Position numbers and translations under genes: made by a program. Positions 35,958-45,425 of a stretch of DNA of 64,000 nt are shown piece by piece (position 1 is the stretch's first letter; every line of letters begins with the position of its first letter). The notes below the pieces were generated by a model. It made no database searches and was not told the origin of the DNA. It worked only from the letters and a program-made list of their open reading frames with translations. This DNA comes from Telluria antibiotica (GTDB taxonomy: Bacteria > Pseudomonadota > Gammaproteobacteria > Burkholderiales > Burkholderiaceae_D), in the NCBI RefSeq assembly GCF_011682055.1, contig NZ_JAAQOM010000010.1, positions 202,989 through 266,988 of the forward strand, read 5' to 3'.

Positions 35958-38495
35958 ATGAAACTGATCGTCATCGGCCACGGCATGGTGGGCCACAAAT
36001 TCCTCGAAACCCTGTTCGCGGAGGCCGCGCAGTCGACGCACTTCCACGTCACCGTGCTGTGCGAGGAACCGCGTCCTGCCTATGACCGCGTGCACCTGTC
36101 GTCGTACTTCTCGGGCACGACGGCCGACCAGCTGTCGCTCGTCGCACCGGGCTTCTTCGAGAAGCATGCCGCCCAGATCGACCTGAAGCTGAACGCGCAG
36201 GCCGTGGCGGTCGATCGTGATGCGAAGACCGTGACCCTGGCCGATGGCGCCGTGCTGGCCTACGACAAGCTCGTGTTCGCGACCGGCTCCTATCCGTTCG
36301 TGCCGCCCGTCCCGGGCAAGGAGCGCGACGACATCTTCGTCTACCGCACCATCGAAGACCTGGAAAAAATGACGGAATGCGGCGCCCGTTCGAAGTCCGG
36401 CGTCGTCGTGGGCGGCGGCCTGCTGGGTCTCGAGTGCGCCAAGGCGCTGCGCGACATGAGCCTCGACACGCACGTCGTCGAATTCGCACCGCGCCTGATG
36501 GCCGTGCAGGTCGACGACCTGGGCGGCCGCGTCCTGCGCAACAAGATCGAAGCGCTGGACGTCAAGGTGCACACGCAGAAGAACACGCTGCGCATCGTGG
36601 ACGGCGAGTCGGCCAGGCACCGCATGGAGTTCGCGGACGGCAGCTTCCTCGAGACGGACATGATCGTGTTCTCGGCCGGCATCCGCCCGCGCGACGAACT
36701 CGCGAAGGCCGCCGGCCTGGAACTGGGCCCGCGCGGCGGCGTCGCCATCGACGCTTCTTGCCTCGCGTCGGACCCGAACATCTACGCCATCGGCGAGTGC
36801 GCATCGTGGGGCGGCCAGACGTTCGGCCTCGTCGCGCCGGGTTATGAAATGGCCCGCATCGTCGCGCGCGCGCTGATCGGCCAGGAAGCCGAGTTCGCCG
36901 GCGCCGACATGAGCACGAAGCTGAAGCTGATGGGCGTGGACGTCGCGTCGATCGGCGACGCCCACGGCAACACGCCGGGCGCGCGCAGCTTCCAGTTCAC
37001 GGACGAGCGCAAGCAGGTCTACAAGAAGATCGTCGTCTCCGACGACGGCAAGAAGCTGCTGGGCGCCGTGCTGATCGGCGACGCCGCCGAATACGGCAGC
37101 CTGCTGCAGATGATGCTCAACGATATGGAGCTGCCGGAGTCGCCGGAATTCCTGATCCTGCCGCAGCTTGACGGTGCCGCGCGTCCGGCGTTGGGCGTGG
37201 AGGCGCTGCCGGCATCCGCGCAAGTCTGCTCGTGCAATGCCGTCAGCAAGGGCACCATCGCCGACGCGGTCGCGGGCGGCGCCTGCGATATCGGCGCGAT
37301 CAAGTCGTGCACGAATGCAGGCACGTCGTGCGGCGGCTGCGTGCCGCTCGTCACGCAGATCATGAAGTCCGAGATGGCGAAGGCCGGCATGGCCGTCAAC
37401 AACCACCTGTGCGAACACTTCCCGTACTCGCGCCAGGAAATCCACCACCTGGTGCGCGTGGGCGGCATCAAGACCTTCGGCGAGCTGCTGCACAAGCACG
37501 GCAAGGGCCTGGGTTGCGACATCTGCAAGCCGGTCGCCGCCAGCGTCCTCGCGTCGACGTGGAACGACTTCGTGCTGAAGCCCGAGCACGCGAGCCTGCA
37601 GGACTCGAACGACTACTTCCTCGGCAACATCCAGAAGGACGGCACGTATTCCGTCGTGCCCCGGATGCCGGGCGGCGAAGTGACCCCGGAAGGCCTGATC
37701 GCCGTCGGCCAGGTCGCCAAGAAATACGGCCTGTACACGAAGATCACGGGCGGCCAGCGTGTCGACCTGTTCGGCGCCCGCGTGGACCAGCTGCCCGCGA
37801 TCTGGGAAGAGCTGATCGCGGCCGGCTTCGAGTCGGGCCATGCGTACGGCAAGTCGCTGCGCACGGTGAAATCGTGCGTGGGCTCCACGTGGTGCCGCTA
37901 CGGCGTGGGCGATTCCGTCGGCTTCGCCATCGCGCTGGAAAATCGCTACAAGGGCCTGCGCGCGCCGCACAAGATCAAGTTCGGCGTGTCGGGCTGCACC
38001 CGCGAATGCGCCGAGGCGCAGGGCAAGGACGTGGGCCTGATCGCGACGGAGAAGGGCTGGAACCTGTACGTGTGCGGCAACGGCGGCATGAAGCCCCGTC
38101 ACGCGGAACTGATCGCGTCGGACCTGGACGAAGCGACCGTCGTCAAACTGGTCGACCGCTTCCTCATGTTCTACGTGCGCACGGCCGACCGCCTGCAGCG
38201 CACGAGCACGTGGCGCGAGAACCTCGAAGGCGGCCTGGATTACCTGAAGCAGGTCGTCATCGACGACAAGCTGGGCATCGCCGCGGAACTGGAAGCGGAC
38301 ATGCAGCGCGTCGTCGACACGTATGCCGACGAGTGGAAGAACGCGGTCGAAGACCCGGCCGTGCGCCAGCGCTTCCGCAGCTTCGTCAACACGGACGGCA
38401 CGGACGACAACGTCGTGTTCATGCCGGAGCGCGGCCAGATCCGTCCGGCCACCGTGGAAGAACGCCGCCGCACCATCCCCATTGCCGTCGCCTGA
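35958..38495 (+). CDS. nirB: NADH-dependent nitrite reductase large subunit
   Basis: 845 aa. Domains in order: FAD/NAD(P) reductase (IVIGHGMVGHKFLETL; GVVVGGGLLGLECAKALRDM), BFD-like 2Fe-2S cysteines CSCNAVSKGTI and CGGCVP near residue 420-455, and a sulfite/nitrite reductase half with the siroheme-4Fe4S ligands in SCVGSTWCRYGVGDSV and GVSGCTRECAEAQGKDVG. It makes ammonium from nitrite in the cytoplasm with NirD. It lies 36 bases after narK and 33 before nirD. No siroheme synthase gene (cysG) is in the operon. Confidence 0.95.
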   Translation: MKLIVIGHGMVGHKFLETLFAEAAQSTHFHVTVLCEEPRPAYDRVHLSSYFSGTTADQLSLVAPGFFEKHAAQIDLKLNAQAVAVDRDAKTVTLADGAVLAYDKLVFATGSYPFVPPVPGKERDDIFVYRTIEDLEKMTECGARSKSGVVVGGGLLGLECAKALRDMSLDTHVVEFAPRLMAVQVDDLGGRVLRNKIEALDVKVHTQKNTLRIVDGESARHRMEFADGSFLETDMIVFSAGIRPRDELAKAAGLELGPRGGVAIDASCLASDPNIYAIGECASWGGQTFGLVAPGYEMARIVARALIGQEAEFAGADMSTKLKLMGVDVASIGDAHGNTPGARSFQFTDERKQVYKKIVVSDDGKKLLGAVLIGDAAEYGSLLQMMLNDMELPESPEFLILPQLDGAARPALGVEALPASAQVCSCNAVSKGTIADAVAGGACDIGAIKSCTNAGTSCGGCVPLVTQIMKSEMAKAGMAVNNHLCEHFPYSRQEIHHLVRVGGIKTFGELLHKHGKGLGCDICKPVAASVLASTWNDFVLKPEHASLQDSNDYFLGNIQKDGTYSVVPRMPGGEVTPEGLIAVGQVAKKYGLYTKITGGQRVDLFGARVDQLPAIWEELIAAGFESGHAYGKSLRTVKSCVGSTWCRYGVGDSVGFAIALENRYKGLRAPHKIKFGVSGCTRECAEAQGKDVGLIATEKGWNLYVCGNGGMKPRHAELIASDLDEATVVKLVDRFLMFYVRTADRLQRTSTWRENLEGGLDYLKQVVIDDKLGIAAELEADMQRVVDTYADEWKNAVEDPAVRQRFRSFVNTDGTDDNVVFMPERGQIRPATVEERRRTIPIAVA

Positions 38496-38528
38496 TCGAT
38501 AGACCCGAACCGAACCAAGGAGAACACC

Positions 38529-38876
38529 ATGCATCGCGATATCCAACTGAACCAGTGGAATGCCGTCTGCTCGCTCGACCAGATCGTCCCGGACACGGGC
38601 GTCGCCGCCCTGCTCAACGGACGCCAGGTGGCCGTGTTCCGCGTGGGCGCCGCGGAGCCGCGCCTGTTCGCCATCGATAACTACGATCCGAATTCGGATG
38701 CGGCCGTCCTGTCGCGCGGCATCGTCGGCAGCATCGGCGAGCGCGTCGTCGTCGCGTCGCCGATCTACAAGCAGCACTTCGACCTGCAGACGGGTGAATG
38801 CCTGGAGGCGCCGCATCACTCGGTGACCAGCTATCCCGTGCGCGTCGAGGACGGCAAGGTCTGGGTGGGGGCGTAA
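38529..38876 (+). CDS. nirD: Nitrite reductase small subunit
   Basis: 115 aa. Rieske-fold subunit without the iron-sulfur ligand cysteines, as usual for NirD (VAVFRVGAAEPRLFAIDNYD, IVGSIGERVVVASPIYKQHF). It works with NirB. Ribosome site AAGGAG. The next gene begins immediately after its stop with no intervening base. Confidence 0.93.
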   Translation: MHRDIQLNQWNAVCSLDQIVPDTGVAALLNGRQVAVFRVGAAEPRLFAIDNYDPNSDAAVLSRGIVGSIGERVVVASPIYKQHFDLQTGECLEAPHHSVTSYPVRVEDGKVWVGA

Positions 38877-40118
38877 ATGAAAGCCTCGCATGCGCATCCG
38901 CGGTTGGTCGTCATCGGCAACGGCATGGCGGGCATGCGCACGGTCGAAGAGCTGTTGAAGCTCGCGCCCGACATGTACCGCATCACCGTGTTCGGCGCCG
39001 AGCCGCACGGGAATTACAACCGCATCCTGCTGTCGCCCGTGCTCGCCGGCGAAAAGACCGTCGACGACATCATGCTCAACACGCGCGAGTGGTATGACGC
39101 CAACGGCATCACGCTGCACGCGGGCGACCCCGTCGTGCGCATCGACCGCAAGAAGCGCGTCGTGCATGCCGCGTCGGGCCTCGCCGTGCCGTACGATCGC
39201 CTGTTGATCGCCACCGGCTCGAAGCCATTCATCGTGCCGGTGCCGGGCCACCAGCTGCCGGGCGTGATCGGTTTTCGCGACATCAGCGACGTCGACACGA
39301 TGCTCGCTGCCGCGCGCGCGGGCGGGAAGGCCGTCGTCATCGGCGGCGGCCTGCTCGGCCTGGAAGCTGCGAACGGCCTGCTGCGCCAGGGGATGGAAGT
39401 CGCCGTCGTGCACGTGATGGGCAGCCTGATGAACCAGCAGCTCGATCCGCCCGCCGCGGAACTGCTGCGCGCGAGCCTGGAGCTCCGCGGCCTGCGCATC
39501 CTGCTGAACCGCCAGACCGTCGCCATCGAAGGAACGGACCGCGTCGCGTCCGTGCGCTTCGAGGACGGCGAGACCGTCGACGCCGACCTCGTCGTGATGG
39601 CGGCCGGCGTGCGCCCGAACGTCGAGCTGGCGAAGGCCGCAGGGTTGCACTGCGAGCGCGCCATCGTTGTCGACGACACGCTGCAGACCTACGACCCGCG
39701 CGTGTACGCCGTCGGCGAATGCGTACAGCACCGCCGCGCCACGTTCGGCCTCGTGGCGCCGATCTGGGACCAGGCCCGCGTTGCCGCCGCCCACCTCGCG
39801 GGCTCGGGCCACCGCCGCTACGTGCAGCAGGCCACTGCGACGAAGCTGAAGGTGACGGGCGTCGACCTGTACTCGGCCGGCGACATCGTCGGCGGCGAGG
39901 GCAGCGAAGACCTCGTGCTGCGCGACCGCCGCAGCGGCATCTACAAGCGCCTCGTCGTCGCGGGCAACCGCCTGACGGGCGCCGTGCTGTACGGGGACGT
40001 CGCGGACGGTCCCTGGTATTTCGACCTGATTCAACAGCGGACGGACATTTCGTCCATCCGCGACCAGTTGCTGTTCGGCCGCGCGCATTCGGATGACGTC
40101 GCAGCGCAGGCGGCCTGA
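38877..40118 (+). CDS. FAD-dependent oxidoreductase, probable nitrate reductase electron-transfer subunit
   Basis: 413 aa pyridine nucleotide-disulfide reductase fold resembling the N-terminal domain of NirB: FAD site VVIGNGMAGMRTVEELL, NAD site VVIGGGLLGLEAANGLLRQG, and YAVGECVQHRRATFGLV. It lacks siroheme and BFD domains. Placement between nirD and nasA (14 bases before nasA) suggests it passes electrons from NAD(P)H to the BFD-type 2Fe-2S centre at the NasA C-terminus, the job of NasB/NasC in other bacteria. A role as spare nitrite reductase flavoprotein is possible. Confidence 0.85.
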   Translation: MKASHAHPRLVVIGNGMAGMRTVEELLKLAPDMYRITVFGAEPHGNYNRILLSPVLAGEKTVDDIMLNTREWYDANGITLHAGDPVVRIDRKKRVVHAASGLAVPYDRLLIATGSKPFIVPVPGHQLPGVIGFRDISDVDTMLAAARAGGKAVVIGGGLLGLEAANGLLRQGMEVAVVHVMGSLMNQQLDPPAAELLRASLELRGLRILLNRQTVAIEGTDRVASVRFEDGETVDADLVVMAAGVRPNVELAKAAGLHCERAIVVDDTLQTYDPRVYAVGECVQHRRATFGLVAPIWDQARVAAAHLAGSGHRRYVQQATATKLKVTGVDLYSAGDIVGGEGSEDLVLRDRRSGIYKRLVVAGNRLTGAVLYGDVADGPWYFDLIQQRTDISSIRDQLLFGRAHSDDVAAQAA

Positions 40119-40131
40119 CGAGGAGTTTCAC

Positions 40132-42846
40132 ATGGAGTTGTCCGCGCAGTTTCCCATTGCTTCCACTACCGTCCGTACGACGTGCCCGTATTGCGGCGTC
40201 GGCTGCGGCGTCAATGCCAAGGTCGGGCAGGACGGCGCGCTCGCGATCGCCGGCGACACGGCGCACCCGGCCAGCCAGGGCCGCTTGTGCGTGAAGGGCT
40301 CCGCGCTTGGCGAAACGCTCGGCAACCACGGCCGCCTGCTGTCGCCGATGCTGCGCGAAGAGGGCGCTCTGCGCGCCGCGACCTGGGACGAGGCATTGGA
40401 CAAGGTCGCGCAAGGCTTTGCGCGCGTCATCGCCGAGCACGGGCCGGACGCCGTCGCGCTGTACGTCTCCGGCCAGCTGCTGACCGAGGACTACTACGTC
40501 GCCAACAAGTTCATGAAGGGCTACGTCGGCAGCGCGAACATCGACACCAACTCCCGGCTGTGCATGTCGTCCGCGGTGGCCGGCCACAAGCGCGCGTTCG
40601 GCGAGGACGTCGTGCCGGGCAGCTACGAAGACTTCGAGCTGGCCGATCTCGTCGTGCTCGTCGGCTCGAACGCCGCCTGGTGCCACCCCACGTTGTACCA
40701 GCGCATCGCGCGCGCGAAGCAGGAACGGCCGGAGATGAAGGTCGTCGTGATCGACCCGCGCCGCACCGCGACGTGCGACATCGCCGACCTGCACCTGCCC
40801 GTCAAGCCGGGCACGGACGTGTGGTTGTTCGATGGCCTGCTGGCCCACCTGGCCGAGCATGCGGCCGACGACGGCTTCATCGACGCCCACACGACGGGCC
40901 TTGCCGATGCGCTCGACGCGGCCGGCAAGGCGGGTTCGCTGGCCGACGTGGCCAAGGCCTGCCGCCTCGATCCGCACGACCTGGAGCGCTTTTATGAGCT
41001 GTTCGCGCAGACGGAAAAGGTCGTGACGGCGTTCACGATGGGCGTGAACCAGTCGACCGCCGGCGCCGACAAGGTCAACGCCATCATCAACTGCCACCTG
41101 ATCACGGGCCGCATCGGCCGCCCCGGCATGGGACCGTTCTCGCTGACGGGCCAGCCGAACGCGATGGGCGGCCGCGAAGTGGGGGGCCTTGCGAACATGC
41201 TGGCCGCGCACATGGACCTCGACGATGCGGCGCAGCGCGCGGCATTGCAGGAATTCTGGGGCTCGCCGCACGTGGCGGACAAGCCGGGCCTGAAGGCCGT
41301 CGACCTGTTCCGCGCCATCGAGGACGGCAAGATCAAGGCCGTGTGGATCATGGCGACGAACCCGCTCGTGAGCCTCCCCGACGCCGACCAGGCACGGCGC
41401 GCGCTGGAAAAATGCGAGCTGGTGGTGGCAAGCGACATCGTCCTCGGCACCGACACGAACGAGGCGGCGCACGTGCTGCTGCCGGCGCTCGGCTGGGGCG
41501 AGAAGGACGGCACCGTCACCAATTCCGAGCGCTGCATCTCGCGCCAGCGCGCGTTCCTGGCCGCGCCGGGCAGCGCGCGCGCCGACTGGGACATCATGTG
41601 TGACGTCGCGCGCCGCATGGGCTTCGAAGGCTTCGCGTTCAAGGGCCCGCACGAGATCTTCGACGAGCACGCACGCCTGTCCGGCTGGAAGAACGGCACC
41701 GAGGGGCAGCGCCGCCGCGTGTTCGACATCACGGGCCTGGCCGGCATGACGCGCGCCGACTACGATGCCCTCGAGCCGGTCCAGTGGCCCGTGCGTACGC
41801 CGGCGGAGCGCACGGCACGTGTATTCGGCGACGGCCATTTCGCCCACGGCGACGGGCGCGCGCGCTTCGTGCCGACGGTGCCGCGCGCGCCCGCGCACCT
41901 GCCGGGCGGCGAGTATCCGCTCGTGCTGAACACGGGCCGCGTGCGCGACCAGTGGCACACGATGACGCGCACGGGGCGCTCGCAGAAACTGGCCGAGCAC
42001 ATCCCGGAACCGTATATCGACATGCACCCGCAGGATGCGCTGCTGTCCGGCGTGAAGGCGGGCGAACTGGCGCGCGTGACGAGCGACTGGGGCGCCGTCG
42101 TGGCGCGCGTGCAGCACGGCGGCGGCATCGCGCGCGGCAGCGTGTTCATGCCGATCCACTGGAGCGGCCAGACGGCGTCCGACGCGCGCGTGGGGACGGT
42201 CGTGAACCCGGCCGTCGATCCGGTGTCGGGCGAGCCGGAATTCAAGCACACGCCCGTGCGCATCGAACCGTTCGGCGTCACGTGGTATGGCTTCATCCTG
42301 TCGCGCACGGACCTGCCGCTGCGCGAGGCCGCCAACTGGACGCGCGTGCAGGGCAAGGACTTCGTGCGCTACGAACTGGCGGGCCGCAAGCCGTTCGCCA
42401 ACGCGGCCGTGTGGGCCCGCGGCCTGCTGGACGTGCATGACGACGACGCCGACTGGATCGAGGTCGAAGACAAGAACGGCGGCATGTACCGCGCCGTGCA
42501 CCTCGTCGACGGCCGCATCGAGGCGTGCCTGTTCGTCGCGCAGCGCGCCGACCTGCCGGCCCGCGCCTGGCTCGCGAGCATGTTCGGCAAGGAGCAGCTG
42601 GAGCCGGCCGACCGCATGAGCCTTCTCGCGGGCCGCGCGAAAGAGCCGGCCTTCGACGCGGGGCCGACCGTGTGCTCGTGCTTCGGCGTGGGCCGCAAGA
42701 CGATCGAGATCGCGATCCGCCGCGACAACCTGTGCGACGCGGCCGCCGTCACGGCGTGCACGAAGGCGGGCGGCAACTGCGGGTCGTGCATCCCCGAGAT
42801 CCGCTCGCTGTTGGCCGAGGCGCAGGCGCAGGCGGCGGAAGCCTGA
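40132..42846 (+). CDS. nasA: Assimilatory nitrate reductase catalytic subunit
   Basis: 904 aa. N-terminal 4Fe-4S motif CPYCGVGCGV, then the molybdopterin oxidoreductase domains (RLCVKGSALGETLGNHGRLL, ANIDTNSRLCMSSAVAGHKR, FTMGVNQSTAGADKVNAIIN) and the dinucleotide-binding domain (NTGRVRDQWHTMTRTGRS). The C-terminus carries a BFD-type 2Fe-2S domain (CSCFGVGRK and AGGNCGSCIPEIR). No Tat signal, so cytoplasmic. ATG at 40132 (ribosome site GAGGAG) is preferred to the in-frame codon 13 triplets earlier. Last gene of the operon. Confidence 0.94.
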   Translation: MELSAQFPIASTTVRTTCPYCGVGCGVNAKVGQDGALAIAGDTAHPASQGRLCVKGSALGETLGNHGRLLSPMLREEGALRAATWDEALDKVAQGFARVIAEHGPDAVALYVSGQLLTEDYYVANKFMKGYVGSANIDTNSRLCMSSAVAGHKRAFGEDVVPGSYEDFELADLVVLVGSNAAWCHPTLYQRIARAKQERPEMKVVVIDPRRTATCDIADLHLPVKPGTDVWLFDGLLAHLAEHAADDGFIDAHTTGLADALDAAGKAGSLADVAKACRLDPHDLERFYELFAQTEKVVTAFTMGVNQSTAGADKVNAIINCHLITGRIGRPGMGPFSLTGQPNAMGGREVGGLANMLAAHMDLDDAAQRAALQEFWGSPHVADKPGLKAVDLFRAIEDGKIKAVWIMATNPLVSLPDADQARRALEKCELVVASDIVLGTDTNEAAHVLLPALGWGEKDGTVTNSERCISRQRAFLAAPGSARADWDIMCDVARRMGFEGFAFKGPHEIFDEHARLSGWKNGTEGQRRRVFDITGLAGMTRADYDALEPVQWPVRTPAERTARVFGDGHFAHGDGRARFVPTVPRAPAHLPGGEYPLVLNTGRVRDQWHTMTRTGRSQKLAEHIPEPYIDMHPQDALLSGVKAGELARVTSDWGAVVARVQHGGGIARGSVFMPIHWSGQTASDARVGTVVNPAVDPVSGEPEFKHTPVRIEPFGVTWYGFILSRTDLPLREAANWTRVQGKDFVRYELAGRKPFANAAVWARGLLDVHDDDADWIEVEDKNGGMYRAVHLVDGRIEACLFVAQRADLPARAWLASMFGKEQLEPADRMSLLAGRAKEPAFDAGPTVCSCFGVGRKTIEIAIRRDNLCDAAAVTACTKAGGNCGSCIPEIRSLLAEAQAQAAEA

Positions 42847-42888
42847 AACAACGCCAACACATCGCCGGCGTCCGCGTTATCCGAACGC

Positions 42889-43066
42889 CGTAGGGTGGGC
42901 ACCCCGTGCCCACGCGGACGTTTGCACAATGCCGGCGTCCGCGTGGGCGGAGGCCGCCCACCCAACGCAAGGCAGAATAACGTAGGGTGGGCACCCCGTG
43001 CCCACGCGGACGTTTGCACAATGCCGGCGTCCGCGTGGGCGGAGGCCGCCCACCCGACGCAAGGCA
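42889..43066. repeat. Intergenic palindromic repeat, locus 7 (tandem 86-bp units)
   Basis: An 86-base composite unit (42889-42974) is repeated at 42981-43066 with one difference (A/G in the final CCCA/G-ACGC) and a six-base gap. Each unit has a standard element with arms GTGGGCAC/GTGCCCAC and a second, diverged palindrome GTGGGCGGAGGCCGCCCAC. The 233-base gap between nasA and the convergent LysR gene holds nothing else; the structures may act as terminators. Confidence 0.9.
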
Positions 43067-43079
43067 ATGACGCGGCGGA

Positions 43080-44030
43080 TCAACGGGCCGGCGGCGCCAC
43101 GACGCCGAACGCCTGCGGCACCGCCACCCGCATGATGTCGATGAAGCGCCGCAGCCGCGCCGGATAGAAGCGCGCGGGCGGATAGATCAGCCAGATCGGC
43201 AGCGGCGACGCCTGCCATTCCGGCACCAGTTGCACCAGGCGCCCCGCCTCCAGCTCTTCGCGCAGCGCCCAGCGCGAGCCGATCGCCGCGCCGACACCCA
43301 GCACGACGGCATTGCGCATCGCGTACAGATTGTCCGTGTACAGGCGCGGCTGGATGGGCAGCCGCACCGTCTCCCCGCGCGCCGCGTGCGTGAGCGCCAC
43401 CTCGTCCCGATAGAAATGGCTGACCGCGATCCACGGCAGCCGCGCCAGCTCGTCCGGATGGGCGGGCAGGGGGCCGCCGTCCAGCAGGGCGGGCGAACCG
43501 ACGACGATGCGCGGCACGTCGCCCAGCCGGATCGCCACGACGGACGGATCGGGAATGTCGCCCACGCGGATCGCGCAATCGATGCCCTCGCCGATGAAGT
43601 CCGGCGTGCGGTCGTGCAGGGTCCAGTCCACCGTCATGCGCGGATAGCGCGCCAGGTATTCCGCCAGCGGTGCCACCAGCTGCTGCTGCCCGAACGCGTG
43701 CGGCGCGACGACGCGCAGCATGCCCACCGGCTCGTCCACGGCGCCCCGGATCTCGCTCTCGAATTCCTGCCACCCCGCGATGAGTTCCTTCGCGCGGGAA
43801 TAGCAGCGCATGCCGTCGTCCGTCAGTTTCATCGCGTGTGTGGAGCGCTGCAGCAGCCGCACCCCCAGCGATTTCTCCAGCGCCTTCAGGCGGCGGCTGA
43901 TCGTCGGCTGCGTGGTTGCCAGTGCGCGCGCCGCGGCGGACAGGCTGCCGGCATCCACGATGCGGACGAACGTCTCGACCAGCATCATACGATCCGCAGA
44001 TGGATTCATGGATGAAAAATCTGTGTTCAT
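43080..44030 (-). CDS. LysR-family regulator divergent from an MFS efflux gene
   Basis: 316 aa. HTH in residues 13-70 (FVRIVDAGSLSAAARALATT, QPTISRRLKALEKSLGVRLL) and a substrate domain from about 100 (MLRVVAPHAFGQQQLVAPLA). It belongs to the CrgA/AaeR-like group by pattern. The MFS gene diverges from it about 100 bases away, so it probably controls that transporter in response to its substrate. Confidence 0.86.
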   Translation of the reverse strand: MNTDFSSMNPSADRMMLVETFVRIVDAGSLSAAARALATTQPTISRRLKALEKSLGVRLLQRSTHAMKLTDDGMRCYSRAKELIAGWQEFESEIRGAVDEPVGMLRVVAPHAFGQQQLVAPLAEYLARYPRMTVDWTLHDRTPDFIGEGIDCAIRVGDIPDPSVVAIRLGDVPRIVVGSPALLDGGPLPAHPDELARLPWIAVSHFYRDEVALTHAARGETVRLPIQPRLYTDNLYAMRNAVVLGVGAAIGSRWALREELEAGRLVQLVPEWQASPLPIWLIYPPARFYPARLRRFIDIMRVAVPQAFGVVAPPAR

Positions 44031-44128
44031 ACGCCTATCGTATAACAGTTTGACGCCGGCTGCTGCTACCCGGCCGTGGCGTGCCTCCGCATAATGCGAT
44101 GCAACAACTCACCACTCAGGAGCCCACC

Positions 44129-45343
44129 ATGGACATTGCAACCACCACGGCGACCGTCATCCCGATCCGGCCGCGGCTGACCTCGCCACTGATCTTCCTA
44201 CTGGCCGCCAGCACGGGCCTGTCGGTCGCCGCGCTGTACTACAGCCAGCCCATCCTGGGCACGCTCGCGGGCGACCTGCACGCAAGCAACCGGGCGGTCG
44301 GCTGGATTCCCACGATGACGCAATTCGGCTACGCCCTCGGCCTACTGTTTCTCGCGCCGCTGGGCGACCGCTTCGACCGCCGCACGATCATCGTCGTGAA
44401 GTCGCTGCTGCTGGCCGTCGCGCTGGTCGCGATCGCCGCCGCGCCGAGCTTGTCCGTGCTGCTCGCCGGCAGCCTCGCCGTGGGCCTGCTGGCCACCGTC
44501 GCGCAAGACATCGTCCCGGCCGCCGCCACGCTGGCGCCGCCCGAGCACCGTGGCCGCATCGTCGGCACCGTCATGACGGGCCTGCTGCTGGGCATCCTGC
44601 TGTCGCGCGTCGTCGGAGGTCTCGTCGCCGAAGCACTTGGGTGGCGCGCCGTGTTCGGCGGCGCGGCCGTCGTCGCCGCGTTCATGACGGCGATCCTCGC
44701 CCGCGGCCTGCCGGGCTTCAAGCCGACGAGCACCGTCGCCTATCCGGCGCTGCTGGCATCGCTCGCCGCGCTGTGGAAGCAGCACCGGGCGCTGCGTCTC
44801 GCGGCGCTGGCCCAGGGCCTGTTGGCGGTCGGGTTCTCCGCGTTCTGGTCGACGCTGGCCGTGATGCTGCACGGCGCCCCGTTCCACCTCGGCTCGGCCG
44901 CCGCCGGTTCGTTCGGCCTGGCCGGTGCCGTCGGCGCGCTGGCCGCCCCGTTCGCCGGGCGCCTGGCCGACCGCCGTGGTCCGCAATGGGTGACCCGTCT
45001 TGGCGCCACGTTGAGCGTCGCGTCATTCGCCGTGATGTTCGCGCTGCCGTCGCTGTCGCCGCACGCGCAGCTCGTGTTGCTGGCGCTGGCCACCGTCGGC
45101 TTCGACCTGGGCGTGCAGGCAAGCCTGATCGCGCACCAGACCATCGTCTACGGCATAGCGCCGGAAGCCCGCAGCCGCCTCAACGCGATCCTGATGACGA
45201 CCATGTTCGTTGGCATGGCGGCGGGCGGCGCGCTGGGTGCCCAGGCGCTGGCCGCGTGGGGCTGGAACGGTGTCGTGGCGCTGGCCGTCGTGGCGAGCGT
45301 TGCTGCGCTGGCGGTGCGGATGCGGGCGGCAAGCGGCAAGTAA
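44129..45343 (+). CDS. MFS transporter, drug/sugar efflux type
   Basis: 404 aa, 12 membrane segments. LSVAALYYSQPILGTLAGDL at the N-terminus and FLAPLGDRFDRRTIIVVKSL (loop 2-3) match the YnfM/arabinose-efflux-like DHA1 group; a second GRLADRRGPQWV motif lies in loop 8-9. The ATG at 44129 has AGGAG eight bases before it and is preferred over two earlier in-frame ATGs. Substrate unknown; regulation by the divergent LysR gene is likely. Confidence 0.86.
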   Translation: MDIATTTATVIPIRPRLTSPLIFLLAASTGLSVAALYYSQPILGTLAGDLHASNRAVGWIPTMTQFGYALGLLFLAPLGDRFDRRTIIVVKSLLLAVALVAIAAAPSLSVLLAGSLAVGLLATVAQDIVPAAATLAPPEHRGRIVGTVMTGLLLGILLSRVVGGLVAEALGWRAVFGGAAVVAAFMTAILARGLPGFKPTSTVAYPALLASLAALWKQHRALRLAALAQGLLAVGFSAFWSTLAVMLHGAPFHLGSAAAGSFGLAGAVGALAAPFAGRLADRRGPQWVTRLGATLSVASFAVMFALPSLSPHAQLVLLALATVGFDLGVQASLIAHQTIVYGIAPEARSRLNAILMTTMFVGMAAGGALGAQALAAWGWNGVVALAVVASVAALAVRMRAASGK

Positions 45344-45362
45344 TCCGATCGTAGATTCGACC

Positions 45363-45394
45363 AGCGCCAGGCCACGGCAACGCGGCCTGGCGCT
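45363..45394. terminator. Hairpin between convergent genes
   Basis: AGCGCCAGGCC (45363-45373) pairs perfectly with GGCCTGGCGCT (45384-45394) around a 10-base loop. It lies between the stops of the MFS gene and the convergent pheC-aroQ fusion. There is no T-tract on either strand, so it is either a Rho-assisted or mRNA-end-protecting structure. Confidence 0.45.
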
Positions 45395-45425
45395 GTGCCG
45401 TTATCGCAGCATCGCCGGGCAGGCG

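Noticed and set aside
34653..40088. Minus-strand open frame of 1811 codons opposite narK-nirB-nirD and the FAD reductase
   Set aside because: It is the antisense shadow of four well-supported genes. The product is His/Arg/Val-rich with no domain, as expected where the third codon positions of the real genes are G or C.
39337..42501. Minus-strand open frame of 1054 codons opposite nasA
   Set aside because: Shadow of the nitrate reductase gene; no recognisable protein features.
42889..43066. CRISPR-like appearance of regularly repeated units
   Set aside because: Only two units, each a self-complementary composite over 80 bases with no unique spacers, and no cas genes in the window.
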